The position numbers and the translations under genes were made by a program. The notes below the pieces were generated by a model. The model saw only the letters and a program-made list of their open reading frames with translations, searched no databases and had not been told where the DNA came from. This document shows, piece after piece, positions 1 to 7,898 of a DNA stretch of 29,189 bases. Origin of the DNA: Bacteroidales bacterium UBA5621. Its GTDB lineage: Bacteria; Bacteroidota; Bacteroidia; Bacteroidales; VadinHA17. The stretch is from assembly GCA_002424525.1 (NCBI GenBank), contig DIKJ01000037.1, forward strand, positions 1 to 29,189. The letters are read 5' to 3'. The stretch's first letter is position 1; each line of letters starts with the position of its first letter.

Positions 1-390
1 AGAGCCCAGATTGACAATTATCTCAACAGTAATCCAACCCTGGATTTTGAGCTGAAAACCAGTGGTTTATATTACCTGGAAATTACTACGGGAACCGGAG
101 ATCTCCCCCGGAAGTCGGATACTGCTTATGTGAAATATACCGGGAAGTTCCTTGACGGTACGACATTCGATTCCAATATAGAAAGGGATGATACCCTTGT
201 AAGGCCTGTAGCTGAAGGCTGGTTGATTCCCGGAATGGACGAAGGCATAACCTATATGCGGGTAGGCGGGAAATCCCTTTTGCTGATCCCTTCATCTCTT
301 GCATACGGACCCTCCGGCTGGTATCCCATCCCCGGTTATACACCTTTATTGATTGAGCTTGAACTGGTCAGGCTAAAGCCCGGTCCATAG
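1..390 (+). CDS. FKBP-type peptidyl-prolyl cis-trans isomerase, 3' part
   Basis: The reading frame is open from base 1 to the TAG at 388-390, so the 5' end lies outside the window and 129 residues are visible. The frame has the FKBP fold signature: VKYTGKFLDGTTFDSN, then a loop ending IPGMDEGI, then MRVGGKSLLLIPSSLAYG, and a last strand LLIELELVRL. These segments match the substrate-pocket strands and flap of FKBP domains, which catalyse proline isomerisation and often act as folding helpers. Bacteroidota usually export such proteins to the periplasm or carry them as lipoproteins, but the N terminus that would show this is missing. It ends 6 bp before the convergent methyltransferase gene. 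The family call is firm; the localisation and specific role are unknown. Confidence 0.9.
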   Translation, partial: RAQIDNYLNSNPTLDFELKTSGLYYLEITTGTGDLPRKSDTAYVKYTGKFLDGTTFDSNIERDDTLVRPVAEGWLIPGMDEGITYMRVGGKSLLLIPSSLAYGPSGWYPIPGYTPLLIELELVRLKPGP

Positions 391-396
391 CCAGAT

Positions 397-1092
397 TCAC
401 TGCAGAATAAAGATCACAAGCTTGCCTTTAAGGTCAGGGGGATTTTTCCTCCAGTCTGCTATTCTCATGGTTCTTACCGATTCTGAAGGAAGCGTCAGGT
501 CTGCCGCAATGCAGAGCATTGCCCCGGGTTCACAGGTGTTCATCACGGATTCCAGCATCTGCTGGTTCCTGTAGGGAGTCTCCATAAAGATCTGCGCGTA
601 CCCTTCTTTTCCCCTTTTCATGAGTTCCCTGAGTCTTAAGGATCTTTCTGCCGGTTTCACGGGCAGATAGCCGTTAAAAGTGAAGTTTTGTCCGTTCAGA
701 CCGGAAGATACAAGCGCCAGGATTATTGATGAAGGGCCGGCAAGTGGCTTTACACTGATTTTTTTCCTGTGGGCAAGTGCTACTACCAGAGCTCCCGGAT
801 CTGCTACTCCCGGGAGTCCTGCTTCACTCATAAGCCCCAGATCGCTGCCACTGAGAACAGGATCAAGAAAATGTTCCGTTTCAGATATGGGGGTGTGTTC
901 ATTCAGTTCAAAAAATTCACACTCATCGATGGGAAACCGCTTGTCGATAAGCCTGAGATAGCGTCTTGCGCTCCGCACATCCTCGACAATAAAATACCTC
1001 AGCGATCTTGTCAGCTCCAGTACTTTTTCAGGGATCACCTTCAGATAATCATTTCCTCCGAGAGGAACAGGTATAAGATAGATACTGCCCAT
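397..1092 (-). CDS. RsmI-like SAM-dependent methyltransferase, short form
   Basis: This 231-residue protein belongs to the tetrapyrrole (corrin/porphyrin) methylase fold family and is closest to RsmI, the 16S rRNA C1402 2'-O-methyltransferase. Visible motifs are the N-terminal strand IYLIPVPLGG (RsmI has LYIVATPIGN), the SAM-binding stretch GLMSEAGLPGVADPG near residues 85-100, PLAGPSS near 117-123, and FNGYLP near 139-144. It is about 50 residues shorter than typical RsmI because the C-terminal extension is absent. Bacteroidota commonly encode a second short RsmI paralogue, and this is probably that copy; the true RsmI would then be elsewhere. The ATG at 1092 gives a natural start right before the first beta strand. 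The RNA target is inferred only from the family. Confidence 0.8.
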   Translation of the reverse strand: MGSIYLIPVPLGGNDYLKVIPEKVLELTRSLRYFIVEDVRSARRYLRLIDKRFPIDECEFFELNEHTPISETEHFLDPVLSGSDLGLMSEAGLPGVADPGALVVALAHRKKISVKPLAGPSSIILALVSSGLNGQNFTFNGYLPVKPAERSLRLRELMKRGKEGYAQIFMETPYRNQQMLESVMNTCEPGAMLCIAADLTLPSESVRTMRIADWRKNPPDLKGKLVIFILQ

Positions 1093-1186
1093 AAATTTTC
1101 AGGATAACCAGGTAAATATAGGAAATAATAGAATCTGGCTGTGAACAAAAATTGTCTCATCCCGTCTCCGGTAATGCTTTTTTACT

Positions 1187-1194
1187 TAGGTTTG
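1187..1194 (+). promoter_or_regulatory. Candidate Bacteroidota -7 element for the MBL hydrolase
   Basis: The sequence TAGGTTTG matches the Bacteroidota primary-sigma -7 consensus TAnnTTTG and lies 19 bp before the GTG start of the downstream gene. I do not see a convincing TTG/TTTG -33 element at the expected 19-21 bp upstream, so this is a single-box prediction. Confidence 0.4.
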
Positions 1195-1213
1195 CCTACA
1201 AATTATCAATAAA

Positions 1214-1978
1214 GTGAAAATTACCTTCCTCGGTACGGGTACATCGCAGGGGGTTCCTGTAATAGCTTGTGATTGTGAAGTATGCTTATCTGAGGATCCT
1301 CATGATAAAAGACTCAGAACTTCCCTCCTTGTTGAGAGCGATGAGACAACCCTGCTGATAGATGCAGGTCCCGATTTCCGCCAGCAGATGCTCAGGGAAA
1401 ATGTAATGAGAGTCGATTCAATTATTCTGACGCACGAGCACAAGGATCATATTGCAGGGCTGGATGATGTGAGGGCTTTTAATTACAAAAGCCAGGATGC
1501 GATAGATATCTATGCTGAAGAGAGGGTCTTGAAAGCCATACGGAAGGAGTATTCCTACGTTTTTGCCGAGTACCAGTATCCGGGTATACCAAGGATGAGA
1601 CTCAATACTATCAGCGAGTATGGTTTTAACATCAACGGAATACCGATTATCCCAATAAGGGTCTTTCATTACCGGCTTGCCGTTTATGGATTCAGGATCG
1701 GGAATTTCGCCTACATTACTGATGCCAACTACATTCCTGAAGAGAGCAAGGAGAAGTTATTCGGAGTCAAATATCTGGTTGTCAACGCACTCAGGAAAGA
1801 GAAGCATATTTCTCACTTCAGTCTGAGAGAAGCTGTGGATCTTATCAGGGAGATCTCTCCGAGGCGTTCATTTATTACGCATATGAGCCATCAGATGGGT
1901 TTGCATAATAAGGTCTCGGCGGAACTGCCACCTGATATAATTATGGCCTGGGACGGGTTGAGCGTAATATGCAAATAA
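1214..1978 (+). CDS. MBL-fold metal-dependent hydrolase, PhnP-like
   Basis: This 254-residue protein is a metallo-beta-lactamase-fold hydrolase. The core metal motif is THEHKDHIAG with H74, H76, D78 and H79; a later aspartate lies in FAYITDANYI, and a C-terminal histidine in THMSHQMGLH. The N terminus GTGTSQGVPVIACDCEVC carries cysteines 19, 21 and 24, like the extra zinc site of PhnP, the phosphoribosyl cyclic phosphodiesterase of the C-P lyase pathway. No phn genes are nearby, so the cyclic phosphate substrate is not supported here, and many Bacteroidota carry this protein as a stand-alone gene. GTG at 1214 is the only reasonable start, because an in-frame stop lies at 1187-1189 and no ATG precedes the first conserved strand. 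It converges on the small lipoprotein gene with an 8-bp gap. Confidence 0.85.
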   Translation: MKITFLGTGTSQGVPVIACDCEVCLSEDPHDKRLRTSLLVESDETTLLIDAGPDFRQQMLRENVMRVDSIILTHEHKDHIAGLDDVRAFNYKSQDAIDIYAEERVLKAIRKEYSYVFAEYQYPGIPRMRLNTISEYGFNINGIPIIPIRVFHYRLAVYGFRIGNFAYITDANYIPEESKEKLFGVKYLVVNALRKEKHISHFSLREAVDLIREISPRRSFITHMSHQMGLHNKVSAELPPDIIMAWDGLSVICK

Positions 1979-1986
1979 GCGTGCTC

Positions 1987-2205
1987 TCAATATCTTCTCC
2001 GCTTGTAACTCTTGACCAGCTTTTTCTGATACTCTGAAGAGAAAAAGTATTTGTTCCTGCCGAGCTGTGTTGCGTTGAGACGAGAGGCTTTCTGCCTCTT
2101 TTCATAATATGTGTTCTTTTTAGTGGGGGCGCACGACGTGCATAAAAGAATGGCTGCTATCGAAAAGATGAAGAAATACTTTGATATCCTGATCAGTCTC
2201 AGCAT
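1987..2205 (-). CDS. Small basic lipoprotein, unknown function
   Basis: This 72-residue reading frame starts with a lipoprotein signal peptide: basic n-region (residues 1-9), hydrophobic core FFIFSIAAILL, and lipobox-like LCTSC with C25 as the likely lipidated cysteine. The mature part of about 48 residues is rich in K, R and Y (TYYEKRQKASR, ending KSYKRRRY) and has no motif I recognise. The clean signal peptide, the ATG and the tight 8-bp convergence with the neighbour argue that it is a real gene rather than a chance frame. It probably sits on a membrane leaflet facing the periplasm. No function can be assigned. Confidence 0.6.
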   Translation of the reverse strand: MLRLIRISKYFFIFSIAAILLCTSCAPTKKNTYYEKRQKASRLNATQLGRNKYFFSSEYQKKLVKSYKRRRY

Positions 2206-2334
2206 AGTAAGGTGACTTAAATATCCATTAAAAGTACAACATATATTGTTAACAGAGTAGGATCAGTATATTTAAAATTTGACAAGAATAATCTCATAAT
2301 AACCATAATACTGTTTTTTGATTTTCCGTTGGAT

Positions 2335-2342
2335 TATATTTG
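2335..2342 (+). promoter_or_regulatory. Candidate -7 element upstream of the TIM-barrel/SUMF1 gene
   Basis: TATATTTG fits the Bacteroidota -7 consensus TAnnTTTG and lies 30 bp before the ATG at 2373. A TTTG occurs at 2317-2320, but only 14 bp upstream, shorter than the usual -33/-7 spacing, so only the -7 box is supported. Confidence 0.45.
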
Positions 2343-2372
2343 CATAATTAATTCGGTTTATCCTTTCCGCCC

Positions 2373-5207
2373 ATGATCTTCAGCCGCACCCTTACCCGGT
2401 TCTTTATTCTTGCTTCGCTTCTGCAGATTCCTGCGATAATTGACTCCCAGACGCTTCAGAATATCATTATTTCTGAAAGAACGGGGTTGAGAACAGACAC
2501 GATAATCATTGCCGACAGAGCTCCTGTTGTATTTATACGAAAGCGTCCGCTCATAAGTTTCCTGATTAATGATAAAAAGTTCGATACGGGCAGTGAAGAT
2601 ACCGGCAAGGAGGGAGGCCTTCTTACCCAGGTCGTGGATAACAGGCTCAGGATAGTGTTTAATTCATCAGACAGTACCTCCCACGGATGGAAGGGCGGGA
2701 TAACCTTCGAAAATATATCACAGGATACTGTCACACTGAGCAATATAGTGCCTTTCGGGACGGATAATGAGACGATATATATCACAGGTGACGGACCCCG
2801 TGATCTTGCACGGGCCTGGTTGTTCCGTCCCGGTTACAGGCCGGTAAGGGTAATTTTGCCTGACAATGCATGGGAAATGGGCTATTCATCATTCAGACTG
2901 AACGAAGAGTTTTCATTATGCGCTGTCGCCCGGAGAGAAAAGGTCGATGGAGGAACCAGGCAAAGGTATTTAACGGTTCTGCCTCCGGGAGCAAAGGTGA
3001 GCTACCGGATTCATGCAGATATTTTCAAAGGGGAGTGGCAGACAGGTCTGCGAATGATGTTCAGAGACAGGTACCTGCACGATATTGCACAATTTGACAA
3101 CGGACTTTTTGAACGACCTGACCTTGCATGGATCAGGGAGAGTTATCTTATGATCCTTCAAATGGCATGGGACAGGGAGTTTTATGACAGAAGTACAGGG
3201 AGGTATAACTTTGCTGATGTTATCAGGGCAGGTTCTGAAATGTTCGGACACATAGATGTTTTTGGCATCTGGCCAACCTGGCCAAGACTGGGGCTTGATC
3301 AGCGAAACCAGTGGGATCTGTACAGAAACCTCCCGGGAGGTACAACGCAACTGAGAAGTTTTGCGGGGATGTCGCGGCAGGCGGGCACAAGATTCTTTAT
3401 TGCCTATAATCCCTGGGATAACAGTACCCGGCTGGAAGATCATTACAAAGGGATGGCTCAGCTGATAAAAGAGGTTAATGCTGATGGTGTTGTCCTGGAT
3501 ACCCGGGGAAGTTCGAGCTTTGAGCTTCAGGCGGCTGCCGACAGCGTACGGAGCGGAGTTGTAATGTATTCAGAAGGAATGGCTGTCCCGGAAGATATGC
3601 CGGGAATTATTTCGGGCCGTGTCCATAACGCCATCTATTTGAGCCCGGAACTTAACCTTAACAAACTCATCAAACCCGATTTTTCGATTTTCAGGGTTTG
3701 TGACGTAGGCGAGGACCTTATACACCGGGAAATTGCGATATCATTTTTCAACGGTTACGGAACCGAACTGAACATGTTCAGGCCTGGTGGCAGGAATGAT
3801 AATTACCGTGCCGATCTTGAATTTCTGGCCAGGACGACTTTTATACTCCGCCAGAACAATGATGCCTTTCTTGATCAGGAATGGACACCGCTGGTCGAGA
3901 CCACTGTAGATAATGTTTACGTGAACAGATGGAAATCAGGTGATAAGACGGTATTTACAATACTGAACATGAGACCGGAGGGAGTCTCCGAAAACCTTAT
4001 CAGGGTTGATCAGAAGGTAGGGAAGCACTATGTTTCACTATGGAATCATGAGAATATTACGCCGCAATACAAGGGGGGCTCAGCCTGGATCAGGGCTGAG
4101 GCGCATGGCTGGCCGCTGGCCTGGTCAGGTACACGAAGAGAGGCATCCGTTGATTGTATCGCTGAACTGCCTGATATACTGAGGGCAAGGATTAAGGGCG
4201 ATTCGTTAAGCATCCGGTATCCGGGAGAGGGAAAAGTCATAATATGGAAAGGGAACCCATCATACCAGACTGAGCAAAGGGAATTCAGCCTCCGGAGCGA
4301 CACGGTTATAAGGGTAAAGGATATTTTCGGCTATTATGAGGGAAAAATTGTTGTCCAGCTTATTGAAGGCAAAAGACTGAAGGATGAAAACATTCTTTTC
4401 CTTGAGGGAGGGGTGCCATGGCTTGTAAGCAGTATCAGCAGGACTGAGAGAGCCGGAGGGGTTCCCTCAGACATGGTGCTGGTTCCCGGTTCCCGGTTTA
4501 CCTACAGCGTAACGACAGGCGAGGACTTCATCCCATATCCTGATGTGAGCAATAAAGTTGTTAAGATAGACAGTTTTCTTATTGACAGATATCCGGTTAC
4601 CAACGCCCGGTATTATGAGTTCCTGTCCAGTACGGGGTACCGGCCGGCAGATACAACGAATTATCTCCGGCACTGGAGATCAGGAATGTACAGGCAGGGG
4701 CAGGATAATTACCCGGTCGTTTATATAAGCTATGAGGACATGACAGCTTATGCCGCCTGGGCAGGCAAAAGACTTCCTTCTGAAGCGGAATGGCAGCTTG
4801 CCGCCCAGGGAACGGATAAGCGCCTGTGGCCGTGGGGCAACGATTTTCACGGTACTTATTGCAACAATGCCTTTGGAAGGCCAACACCCGTTGATGCATT
4901 TCCCAGGGGACAAAGCCTCTATGGTGCGGTGGATCTTGTTGGCAATGTGTGGCAGATGACAGGCGATATGTATTTTAACGGCACATACTACTTCATGGTA
5001 ATCCGTGGAGGAAGTTACTATAAGCCTGAATCAAGCTGGTGGTATATCCAGGGTGGCCCTCAGCCTCTTAACAGGACACAGATCCTGCTGATGGTATCAC
5101 CCGGGTTCGACAGGAGCGCAACCCTGGGCTTCAGATGCGTAAAGGATATAGACACCGGAGATTTCAAACCTTCAGTTTCTTCTCGATTTCGTGTATCTGG
5201 TTCCTGA
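2373..5207 (+). CDS. Secreted TIM-barrel glycosidase-like protein fused to a SUMF1/FGE-like domain
   Basis: This 944-residue protein has an N-terminal signal peptide (about residues 1-25, FFILASLLQIPAIIDS). Residues 30-230 form a beta-rich domain, and about 245-480 look like a glycosidase-type TIM barrel with repeated hydrophobic strands (VFGIWPTWPR, FFIAYNPWD, GVVLDTRG, VVMYSEG). D376 in VVLDTRG and E401 in MYSEG sit where retaining glycosidases carry catalytic acids, but this is inference. About 485-690 is a beta-sandwich region. From residue 701 (MVLVPG) to about 935 lies a SUMF1/FGE-sulfatase domain with IDRYPVTNARYYEF, RLPSEAEWQLAA, WPWGN, VDLVGNVWQMTGD and IRGGSYY, ending LGFRC. True FGE needs a cysteine pair shortly before that final motif; here the segment has none, and only C830 and C922 remain in the domain. 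It is therefore unlikely to be a formylglycine-generating enzyme. The 3' end overlaps dnaA convergently by 44 bp. The substrate is unknown. Confidence 0.8.
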   Translation: MIFSRTLTRFFILASLLQIPAIIDSQTLQNIIISERTGLRTDTIIIADRAPVVFIRKRPLISFLINDKKFDTGSEDTGKEGGLLTQVVDNRLRIVFNSSDSTSHGWKGGITFENISQDTVTLSNIVPFGTDNETIYITGDGPRDLARAWLFRPGYRPVRVILPDNAWEMGYSSFRLNEEFSLCAVARREKVDGGTRQRYLTVLPPGAKVSYRIHADIFKGEWQTGLRMMFRDRYLHDIAQFDNGLFERPDLAWIRESYLMILQMAWDREFYDRSTGRYNFADVIRAGSEMFGHIDVFGIWPTWPRLGLDQRNQWDLYRNLPGGTTQLRSFAGMSRQAGTRFFIAYNPWDNSTRLEDHYKGMAQLIKEVNADGVVLDTRGSSSFELQAAADSVRSGVVMYSEGMAVPEDMPGIISGRVHNAIYLSPELNLNKLIKPDFSIFRVCDVGEDLIHREIAISFFNGYGTELNMFRPGGRNDNYRADLEFLARTTFILRQNNDAFLDQEWTPLVETTVDNVYVNRWKSGDKTVFTILNMRPEGVSENLIRVDQKVGKHYVSLWNHENITPQYKGGSAWIRAEAHGWPLAWSGTRREASVDCIAELPDILRARIKGDSLSIRYPGEGKVIIWKGNPSYQTEQREFSLRSDTVIRVKDIFGYYEGKIVVQLIEGKRLKDENILFLEGGVPWLVSSISRTERAGGVPSDMVLVPGSRFTYSVTTGEDFIPYPDVSNKVVKIDSFLIDRYPVTNARYYEFLSSTGYRPADTTNYLRHWRSGMYRQGQDNYPVVYISYEDMTAYAAWAGKRLPSEAEWQLAAQGTDKRLWPWGNDFHGTYCNNAFGRPTPVDAFPRGQSLYGAVDLVGNVWQMTGDMYFNGTYYFMVIRGGSYYKPESSWWYIQGGPQPLNRTQILLMVSPGFDRSATLGFRCVKDIDTGDFKPSVSSRFRVSGS

Positions 5208-6594
5208 AGTGCTTGTCAGTATCGATCAGGTTATTTACGGTTTTGCAGGCGTGCAAAACTGTTGCATGATCTTTTCCTCCGATATGGGAGCCGATACTTG
5301 CAAGAGATGCCTTTGTAAGGTTCTTGGAAAAGTACATGGAGACCTGCCGGGCCTGCACTATCTCTCTCTTCCTTGTTTTACCCTGTATCTGTTCAAGAGG
5401 TATCTTGTAGTATTCGCACACTATTTTCTGAATGTATTCAATGGTGATCTCGCGTCTCGAGGTGCTGATGAGTTTTTCAACCATCTGCCTTGCCAGATCG
5501 AGGGAGATCTCTTTCCGGTTCAGGGTCGACTGGGCATAAAGAGATATGAGGACCGCTTCAAGCTCTCTTATATTATTTGAGATATTTACAGCCAGGAATT
5601 CAAATATTTCTTCCGGTAGTTCAATGCCGTCGTTAAATGCCTTTTTCTTCAGTATAGCCAGCCTGGTCTCATAATTTGGCCTCTGGAGGTCGGCCTGAAG
5701 CCCCCATTTAAATCTTGAAAGAAGCCTTTGTTCCATACCCTGCAGCTCAACAGGAGGCTTGTCGCACGTAAGGATCAGTTGTTTTCCCGACTGATGAAGA
5801 TGGTTGAAAATATGGAAGAATGTATCCTGAGTCTTTTCCTTGCCTGCAAATTCATGGACATCGTCAAGGATCAGGACATCTATCATCTGATAGAAATGGA
5901 GGAAGTCGTTTTTGTTATTGTTCCTGACAGATTCAACGAACTGGGTCTGAAATTTATTCGCATTAACATAAAGCACCACCTTGTCAGGATGCTTTTCCTT
6001 TACCAGTATACCGATAGCCTGACCGAGATGAGTTTTGCCCAGTCCGGAATCCCCGTATATCATCAGCGGATTAAAGGCAGTGCCTCCTGGATTATTCCCA
6101 ACGGCGATACCTGCTGATCTTGCAAGCCTGTTGCATTCCCCCTCTACAAAGTTGCTGAAGTTATAATCTGGATTCAGCCTCGGGTCGAAATGAACTTTCT
6201 TTATGCCTGGTATTACGAAAGGATTCTTTATTGAGGGCTGTGTTACATCAAATGGTACCTGAACCGGCTTGTTATTCAGGTCTGTCTTGTTTCTCGAGGG
6301 ATATCTTACGGTATAGGGCTTGCCATCTGCATAATTGGCATTCTCCATCACAACATTATACTCCAGCTTGGCATCAACACCTATCTCCCGTCTAAGGGTC
6401 TTTCTGAGAATATCAATGTATTGCTCTTCAAGGTACTCATAGAAAAACGGACTCGGAACCTGAATTGTGAGTATATTGTTTTCAAGTTTCAGGGGTATTA
6501 TCGGCTCGAACCATGTTTTAAAACTGATTGAAGGAATAATGTCCTTAATTATCTGAAGACAGTTATTCCAGACATCAGTGTGAGTTTTATTCAT
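5164..6594 (-). CDS. dnaA: Chromosomal replication initiator protein DnaA
   Basis: DnaA is the AAA+ ATPase that binds DnaA boxes and opens the origin. All four domains are visible in 476 residues: an N-terminal oligomerisation domain (1-80, with SFKTWFEPIIPL), a variable linker (85-125), the AAA+ core with Walker A GDSGLGKT (181-188) and Walker B VLILDDVHEF (D244, D245), and a C-terminal DNA-binding domain with the signature GKDHATVLHACKTV. The length is normal and the start is the ATG at 6594. The last 44 bp are shared with the opposite-strand TIM-barrel/SUMF1 gene. The 340 bp upstream are AT-rich and non-coding, but I find no DnaA boxes there. Confidence 0.98.
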   Translation of the reverse strand: MNKTHTDVWNNCLQIIKDIIPSISFKTWFEPIIPLKLENNILTIQVPSPFFYEYLEEQYIDILRKTLRREIGVDAKLEYNVVMENANYADGKPYTVRYPSRNKTDLNNKPVQVPFDVTQPSIKNPFVIPGIKKVHFDPRLNPDYNFSNFVEGECNRLARSAGIAVGNNPGGTAFNPLMIYGDSGLGKTHLGQAIGILVKEKHPDKVVLYVNANKFQTQFVESVRNNNKNDFLHFYQMIDVLILDDVHEFAGKEKTQDTFFHIFNHLHQSGKQLILTCDKPPVELQGMEQRLLSRFKWGLQADLQRPNYETRLAILKKKAFNDGIELPEEIFEFLAVNISNNIRELEAVLISLYAQSTLNRKEISLDLARQMVEKLISTSRREITIEYIQKIVCEYYKIPLEQIQGKTRKREIVQARQVSMYFSKNLTKASLASIGSHIGGKDHATVLHACKTVNNLIDTDKHFRNQIHEIEKKLKV

Positions 6595-6934
6595 GGTTCT
6601 TAATAAATTTTTAGTCCAGGGTCCGGAATTTTGTTAAATCACGAAGCAATATTTGTAAAAAAAAAACTTAAAAAAAAAATTTTTTTCACTTGACTTTTAC
6701 AAAAAAAGTATATGTTTTTAACCATCAATTACTTATATGCCGAAAAAAAATATATTTAATTAACATCTTGAATTTCAATAGCATAAATGGGCTTTTTGTG
6801 GTTTGTAGGTGTATTCCAAACCGTTATGGATTGTGGTCATAATTTGACACGGAGAGGTTAAAAGCAACATTATTTTGCCATCGATTATCAGGAAATAATT
6901 AAGATCAAGATACAGTGAATTTTAGAATTTTCAA
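6595..6934. other. AT-rich intergenic region upstream of dnaA
   Basis: This is the only gene-free stretch longer than 300 bp. It is strongly AT-rich, with a run of ten A followed by seven T at 6670-6686, flanked by a perfect 9-nt inverted repeat (6652-6660 and 6695-6703). It probably carries the dnaA promoter, although I see no exact TAnnTTTG box on the minus strand. It contains no recognisable TTATCCACA-type DnaA box on either strand, so I do not call it an origin. A 24-codon frame at 6787-6861 has no support as a gene. Confidence 0.7.
6652..6703. repeat. Inverted repeat flanking a long A-tract/T-tract
   Basis: The arms TTTGTAAAA (6652-6660) and TTTTACAAA (6695-6703) are perfect reverse complements separated by 34 bp that are almost entirely A and T. 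The A10T7 run in the middle would be expected to bend DNA or exclude nucleoid proteins. The position just upstream of dnaA suggests a regulatory or structural role, but that is inference. Confidence 0.5.
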
Positions 6935-7885
6935 CTACTCAGAGCTGTTTTTTCTTCCAAAAAGTGAAAAATGTACATATTTCCTGGGATTTGCCTTAAG
7001 GTCCTGGAGAAGGAGATCAAGACTGGCCAGACTATTTGTAAGGTTTGTATAGAGCGAATCGTTTGTCATCAGCTGTCCGGCTGTTCCGCGCCCGCTGCTC
7101 AGGTTTTCCAGGAGACCGGAGGTTTTCTCAAGAGTCTGTTTCAGGTTTTCAGCAGTGCCGTAGATGTCGGCAGCGGCAAGCGTGTCCGCAACAGACTCCA
7201 GACTGCTGAATGTACTGCTCATTTTTTCCGAATTTTCAGAAAGCATTGCAGTAAAACGGTTGATGTTGTCAAGGATTTCCTTTAGCTCTGACTCTTTGGA
7301 TCCAATAACATTATGGAGACTCTGTGCCGTCCCGCTTAGTCCCGCGAGGCTCTCCCTGATGTTCTTCCTGAAATCATTATTCATTATCTCATTTAGGGAA
7401 CTGACCACTGAATCGAGTGCAAGGATAAAATGAATAATCTTGTCGCTTAACGGGGCAATTTCGCTTTCGAACCTGGTGATTATCGATTCCGCCAGCCTTC
7501 CCGGTATGGTATCCCTGTTATTGTAGGTGTCCGGTCCCTCACCGTAAACAAACTGAATCTTCATACCTGCAATCAGGGTAGCAGTGGTAATTTCCGCGAT
7601 AGTCCCGACAGGAAGCCTGAAGTTCTTGTCAACAGATAGTACAACGAGCAGTCTCCCGCTCCGGGCATCAATGAATTTTATTGACTGAACAACTCCCACC
7701 TTATAGCCATTCACTTCAACCGGGCTCGATTCGGCCAGCCCGCCTACTTTGTCATACACAACATAATACTGCACTTTGCTGCTGAAAAGGTCCTTCCCCT
7801 TAAGAAAGTTGTACAGCCATATAAACACCAGGATTGTCAGTAAAGCAGTAGCTCCCACTTTTACTTCATTTGAGATTTTTTTCAT
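6935..7885 (-). CDS. MCE/MlaD-family lipid transport protein
   Basis: This 316-residue protein has one N-terminal membrane anchor (about residues 10-27, ALLTILVFIWLYNFL) followed by a single MCE domain (about 38-115: YYVVYDKVGGLAESSPVEVNGYKVGVVQSI, then VGTIAEITTATLIAGMKIQF). The rest is a long, probably alpha-helical or coiled region (SLHNVIGSKESELKEILDNINRF and following). MCE proteins such as MlaD form hexameric rings that pass phospholipids between the membranes together with a MlaE permease and MlaF ATPase; neither partner is in this window. It starts 13 bp after the amidase stop, on the same strand, so the two are likely cotranscribed. Confidence 0.9.
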   Translation of the reverse strand: MKKISNEVKVGATALLTILVFIWLYNFLKGKDLFSSKVQYYVVYDKVGGLAESSPVEVNGYKVGVVQSIKFIDARSGRLLVVLSVDKNFRLPVGTIAEITTATLIAGMKIQFVYGEGPDTYNNRDTIPGRLAESIITRFESEIAPLSDKIIHFILALDSVVSSLNEIMNNDFRKNIRESLAGLSGTAQSLHNVIGSKESELKEILDNINRFTAMLSENSEKMSSTFSSLESVADTLAAADIYGTAENLKQTLEKTSGLLENLSSGRGTAGQLMTNDSLYTNLTNSLASLDLLLQDLKANPRKYVHFSLFGRKNSSE

Positions 7886-7898
7886 TAACGGGCGGGTA

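Noticed and set aside
2970..3443. 157-codon minus-strand frame inside the TIM-barrel/SUMF1 gene
   Set aside because: It is antisense to a well-supported domain, has no family features, and is explained as a shadow frame.
4473..5180. Active formylglycine-generating enzyme
   Set aside because: The fold is right but the cysteine pair needed for catalysis is absent from the expected segment before LGFRC.
6787..6861. 24-codon plus-strand frame upstream of dnaA
   Set aside because: It is short, has no recognisable motif or clear ribosome binding context, and lies in AT-rich DNA where such frames are common.
6595..6934. Replication origin next to dnaA
   Set aside because: No TTATCCACA-like DnaA box was found on either strand; AT richness alone is not enough, and Bacteroidota origins are often not beside dnaA.
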